From: JAGMDK01 sp023128695
GTDB taxonomy: Bacteria > Planctomycetota > Phycisphaerae > UBA1845 > Fen-1342
Direction: 5' to 3'
NCBI GenBank assembly: GCA_030628805.1
Contig: DAOVQG010000090.1
Coordinates: 1 to 14,907 of the forward strand
Length of the DNA stretch: 14,907 nt
How positions within the stretch are numbered: the first letter of the stretch is position 1; every line of letters begins with the position of its first letter. Under the pieces are notes generated by a model. That model ran no database searches and was not told the origin of the DNA. It saw only the letters and a program-made list of their open reading frames with translations. Positions 12,102-14,907 of the stretch are shown in pieces. The translations under genes and the position numbers were made by a program.

Positions 12102-14741
12102 GTGGCCATGTCAACGCCGGCGCGTCAGACAATCTCGTTTGTGTTAAACGGTCATTCGGTGTCTTGCCACGTGGACCCGAAGCGGACATTGCTTGATGTC
12201 TTGCGTGATGATTTCGGCGTCGTTTCACCCAAGAACGGCTGCGCGCCGCAAGGGGCGTGCGGCTGCTGCACGGTGCTCGTTGACGGGGAGCCGAAGCTGT
12301 CGTGCACGATGAAAGCGGCCCGCGTCGCCGGGCACGCCGTGACCACTGCCGAGGGACTGCCGGAACAGACGCGGCAACAGGTGGCGGACGCCTTCGTGCG
12401 GGCCGGTGGAGTGCAGTGCGGCTATTGCACGCCGGGATTTGCGATGCGGGCGGTGGCGCTGGTCGACCAGCACCCGGACCCGTCCCGGGCCGAGATTGCG
12501 AAAGGCCTGCGCCCGCATCTTTGTCGCTGCACGGGCTACAAAAAGATCATCGACGCAATTCAACTGTATGCTCGCCTGCGGCGTGGGGAGGAGTTGCCGG
12601 CCGGTGACGCGAGCGGACAGGTCGGCACCCGGCTCGCTCGTTTTCGCGGTCGCGAGCTTGTGCTCGGCGACCACCGCTACGTGAACGATATCCAGGTCGC
12701 GGGCATGCTCTTCGCCGCCTTGCGGTTCAGCGATCATCCGCGGGCGTTGGTGCAGTCAATCGATCCGGCGCCGGCGTTAGAGATCGAGGGGATTAAGCGG
12801 GTCATCACCGCCGAGGACGTGCCCGGCGAGCGCTACGTCGGTTTGATTGAGCGGGACTGGCCTATTCTGGTGGCTGTTGGCGAGGAAACACGTTGCGTCG
12901 GCGATATTCTCGCCATTGTTGTGGCCGACAATGTAGACACGGCCCGGACCGCCGCCGAGCGGATTGTAATCGAGTATGAAGTCCGCCCGCCCGTCACGTC
13001 GCCGGAAGACGCGCTCAAACCGGACGCACCCAAGATTCATCCGAATGGCAATCTGCTATCACGCACTACAATTCGCCGCGGCGACGCCGAGGAAGCGCTG
13101 GACCACTCCGCGCATGTCACCGAAGACACTTACACTACCCAACGCGTCGAGCACATGTTCCTTGAACCCGAGGCGTGCCTCGCAATCCCCGAGTTGGACG
13201 ATGACGGCAGCGTCACGCGGCTCAAGGTGCTTAGCCAGTCGCAGGGTATCTTCGACGATCGCCGCCAAATCGCCGCGATCCTCGGCTGGGAACAGCAGCG
13301 CGTGCAGGTGGAGCTAGTTTCCAACGGCGGCGGCTTCGGCGGCAAGGAAGACCTGAGCGTCCAGGGGCAGACGGCCCTCGCGGCGGCCCTGTGCGGCCAA
13401 CCCGTCAAATGCTCGCTAACGAGGTCCGAAAGCTTCCGGCTGCACCCCAAACGGCATCCGATCAAGATGCGGATCAAAGCCGGCTGTGACGCAGACGGAC
13501 ACCTGACCGGTATTCGGGCACGAATCATCGGTGATACGGGCGCGTATGCTTCCGTCGGCGCCAAGGTGCTCGAGCGGACCGCCGGTCACGCGCTCGGGCC
13601 GTACAAGGTGTCCAGCATCGACATCGAATCGCTCTCGGTCTATACCAACAACCCGCCCTGCGGCGCGATGCGCGGCTTCGGCGTCTGCCAGGCGGCGCTG
13701 GCCGTCGAACGGTGTCTGGATCGGCTCGCCCAGCAGGTCGGCATCGACGGTTGGGAAATCCGCTGGCGAAACGCGCTCGATGTCGGCGACCGCTTCTGCA
13801 CCGGACAGATTCTCGACAAGCCGTTCGGGCTCAAACGCACGCTCCAAGCAGTGAAAGACGCCTATTGCAACAACATGTACGCCGGCATTGCTTGCGGCGT
13901 CAAAAACGTCGGGCTCGGTAACGGAGTGCCGGACCTGGGCAAGGCAGTGCTCACGGTCGAGTCGCCGAACCGCGTGACGATCCGGACCGGCTTCACCGAG
14001 ATGGGTCAGGGCTATTTCACGATCTGCATTCAAACCGCCTGCCAGGAGACCGGCTTGCCGCCGGAAGTCTTCCGGGCCACGACCGACACGTCGGCGGACG
14101 TGGATTGCGGCCAGACGACGGCCAGCCGGGCCACGGTGCTCGGCGGGATGGCGGTCATGCAGGCGGCCCGGCGACTGCGCGCCGAGCTCGACGCCGGCAG
14201 GACCCTGGCCGATCTCGTCGGGCGTCAGTTTCGCGGCGATTATGCCTGCACTTACACGACCGCGCTCGAGTCCGACGTCCCCGATCCGAAGACGCATCTG
14301 ACCTACGGCTTCGCGACGCAGGTCGTGATCCTCAACGATGACGGCAGTCTCAAGAAGGTGGTCGCCGCCCATGACGTCGGCAAGGTGATGAACCCGACGC
14401 TGCTGGAGGGGCAAATCGAAGGGGCGGTCCACATGGGGCTCGGGTACGCTTTGACGGAGGAATTCGTCGTCGAGGGTGGCCAGATCAAGACGGATACAGT
14501 CAGAGCGCTCAATGTCCTCCGCGCCCACCAGATGCCGGAGGTGGAGACGATCTTCATCGAGGAGCCCGATCCCGAAACGCCCTACGGCGCCCGCGGCGTC
14601 GGCGAGATCGGCCTGGTACCCACCGCGCCAGCGGTCGCCGGGGCGCTCGAAGCCTTCGACGGCGTCCACCGCACGAGTTTGCCGATGAAGGATTCGCCGG
14701 CGGCGCAGGCGATCTTGAAACCGAGTAAGAGGTTAATGTAG
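12102..14741 (+). CDS. Fused [2Fe-2S]/molybdopterin hydroxylase, xanthine dehydrogenase family, no FAD domain
   Basis: A molybdenum hydroxylase of 879 residues that should oxidise a purine, aldehyde or other N-heterocycle using water as oxygen source. Residues 9-80 are a plant-ferredoxin-type domain (Cys47, Cys53, Cys56, Cys68; spacing C-x5-C, one more than usual). Residues 95-160 are the second [2Fe-2S] domain (Cys106, Cys109, Cys141, Cys143). From about 176 onward comes the molybdopterin domain, with GGGFGGKED (409-417), GAMRGFG (521-527), EMGQG (633-637) and the catalytic Glu835 in GVGEIG. The FAD domain is absent. The layout and length resemble the family named 'selenium-dependent xanthine dehydrogenase' (TIGR03311). 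I see no in-frame UGA, so selenium, if used, would be a labile cofactor. The GTG at 12102 is 8 bases after GAGG; ATG at 12108 is the alternative. Electrons must pass to a separate partner. Confidence 0.92.
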   Translation: MAMSTPARQTISFVLNGHSVSCHVDPKRTLLDVLRDDFGVVSPKNGCAPQGACGCCTVLVDGEPKLSCTMKAARVAGHAVTTAEGLPEQTRQQVADAFVRAGGVQCGYCTPGFAMRAVALVDQHPDPSRAEIAKGLRPHLCRCTGYKKIIDAIQLYARLRRGEELPAGDASGQVGTRLARFRGRELVLGDHRYVNDIQVAGMLFAALRFSDHPRALVQSIDPAPALEIEGIKRVITAEDVPGERYVGLIERDWPILVAVGEETRCVGDILAIVVADNVDTARTAAERIVIEYEVRPPVTSPEDALKPDAPKIHPNGNLLSRTTIRRGDAEEALDHSAHVTEDTYTTQRVEHMFLEPEACLAIPELDDDGSVTRLKVLSQSQGIFDDRRQIAAILGWEQQRVQVELVSNGGGFGGKEDLSVQGQTALAAALCGQPVKCSLTRSESFRLHPKRHPIKMRIKAGCDADGHLTGIRARIIGDTGAYASVGAKVLERTAGHALGPYKVSSIDIESLSVYTNNPPCGAMRGFGVCQAALAVERCLDRLAQQVGIDGWEIRWRNALDVGDRFCTGQILDKPFGLKRTLQAVKDAYCNNMYAGIACGVKNVGLGNGVPDLGKAVLTVESPNRVTIRTGFTEMGQGYFTICIQTACQETGLPPEVFRATTDTSADVDCGQTTASRATVLGGMAVMQAARRLRAELDAGRTLADLVGRQFRGDYACTYTTALESDVPDPKTHLTYGFATQVVILNDDGSLKKVVAAHDVGKVMNPTLLEGQIEGAVHMGLGYALTEEFVVEGGQIKTDTVRALNVLRAHQMPEVETIFIEEPDPETPYGARGVGEIGLVPTAPAVAGALEAFDGVHRTSLPMKDSPAAQAILKPSKRLM

Positions 14742-14907
14742 CGGCCGGCCCCCGTGCCGGCCGAACCACCGGCTGGAAGCCGGTGCCACACACCGGCAAG
14801 ATGCCGGTGCCACACAGGAAATGTAGCGGCCGGCCCCCGTGCCGGCCGAACCACCGGCTGGAAGCCGGTGCCACACACCGGCAAGATGCCGGTGCCACAC
14901 AGGAAAT
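14735..14907. repeat. 85-bp tandem repeat, two full copies, running off the window
   Basis: Copies at 14735-14819 and 14820-14904 appear identical, and a third begins at 14905. Each holds GC-rich palindromes: GCGGCCGG...CCGGCCG, ACCGGCT-GGA-AGCCGGT and ACCGGC-AAGAT-GCCGGT, each followed by GTGCCACAC. The first copy starts within the last codons of the hydroxylase gene, and the stop TAG (14739-14741) is part of the repeat. Reverse-strand reading gives the spurious 'TGFQPV/TGILPV' peptides. Confidence 0.9.

Noticed and set aside
13416..14669. 417-codon minus-strand open frame
   Set aside because: It lies entirely opposite the molybdenum hydroxylase gene, whose motifs are unmistakable; the composition is that of an antisense shadow.
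12102..14741. Selenocysteine in the xanthine dehydrogenase-like protein
   Set aside because: No in-frame TGA occurs in the coding frame; any selenium use would have to be through the cofactor.
14554..14898. Minus-strand ORFs reading 'TGILPV' and 'TGFQPV'
   Set aside because: These are translations of the 85-bp repeat and the antisense of the hydroxylase gene, a known kind of annotation artefact.

Overview
The window looks like a piece of a GC-rich Planctomycetota chromosome, probably from a Phycisphaerae-like bacterium. The signs are a prepilin-type protein with a GFTLIE cleavage site and a DG-HV ending, a secreted protein with a C-terminal dockerin-like calcium-binding tail, and intergenic spaces packed with short palindromic repeats. 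Some of those repeats encode the spurious peptides 'TGFQPV' and 'GEAPAEP', which are common in planctomycete annotations. This placement is inferred from family style; there is no rRNA in the window.

Left part (224-6019, all minus strand). Read in the direction of transcription: a prepilin-like protein, a secreted OB-fold/dockerin-like protein, a lipoprotein, an ECF-transporter S component of YkoE type, a double-ATPase ECF protein of YkoD type, and an EcfT membrane protein. The lipoprotein, S component and ATPase genes overlap by 4 bp (ATGA) at each junction and are surely one translation-coupled unit. A hairpin-forming repeat separates the ATPase gene from ecfT. The lipoprotein combines a perfect ApbE-type flavinylation motif (DAVSGAT), just after its lipobox, with a sulfite-oxidase-like fold that lacks the molybdenum-ligand cysteine. 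I regard this as the most interesting observation in the window. It suggests that the ECF transporter serves an extracytoplasmic flavin or redox process rather than simple thiamine-precursor uptake.

Middle part (6020-10460). A divergent intergenic region carries a good minus-strand promoter and a 30-codon ORF that overlaps the start of a THEP1-type nucleoside triphosphatase gene. A convergent HAD-family hydrolase follows. The 7412-8150 space holds a candidate promoter, a palindrome cluster, a fragment resembling the C-terminal end of a SIR2-like protein, and a hairpin. metG lies on the minus strand. The 9837-10460 space holds a candidate metG promoter, a 22-bp triplicated repeat, and an apparently nested repeat-in-repeat.

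Right part (10461-14907, plus strand). A membrane-anchored transglutaminase-like protein is followed by a second copy of the ~200-bp repeat seen at the left edge. Next comes a fused [2Fe-2S]/molybdopterin hydroxylase of the xanthine dehydrogenase family with no FAD domain. An 85-bp tandem repeat begins at its stop codon and runs off the window.

Across the window, repeats touch or lie within a few bases of the stop codons of several genes. One family, a degenerate heptamer AGCnnTC in facing arms, occurs at four loci.
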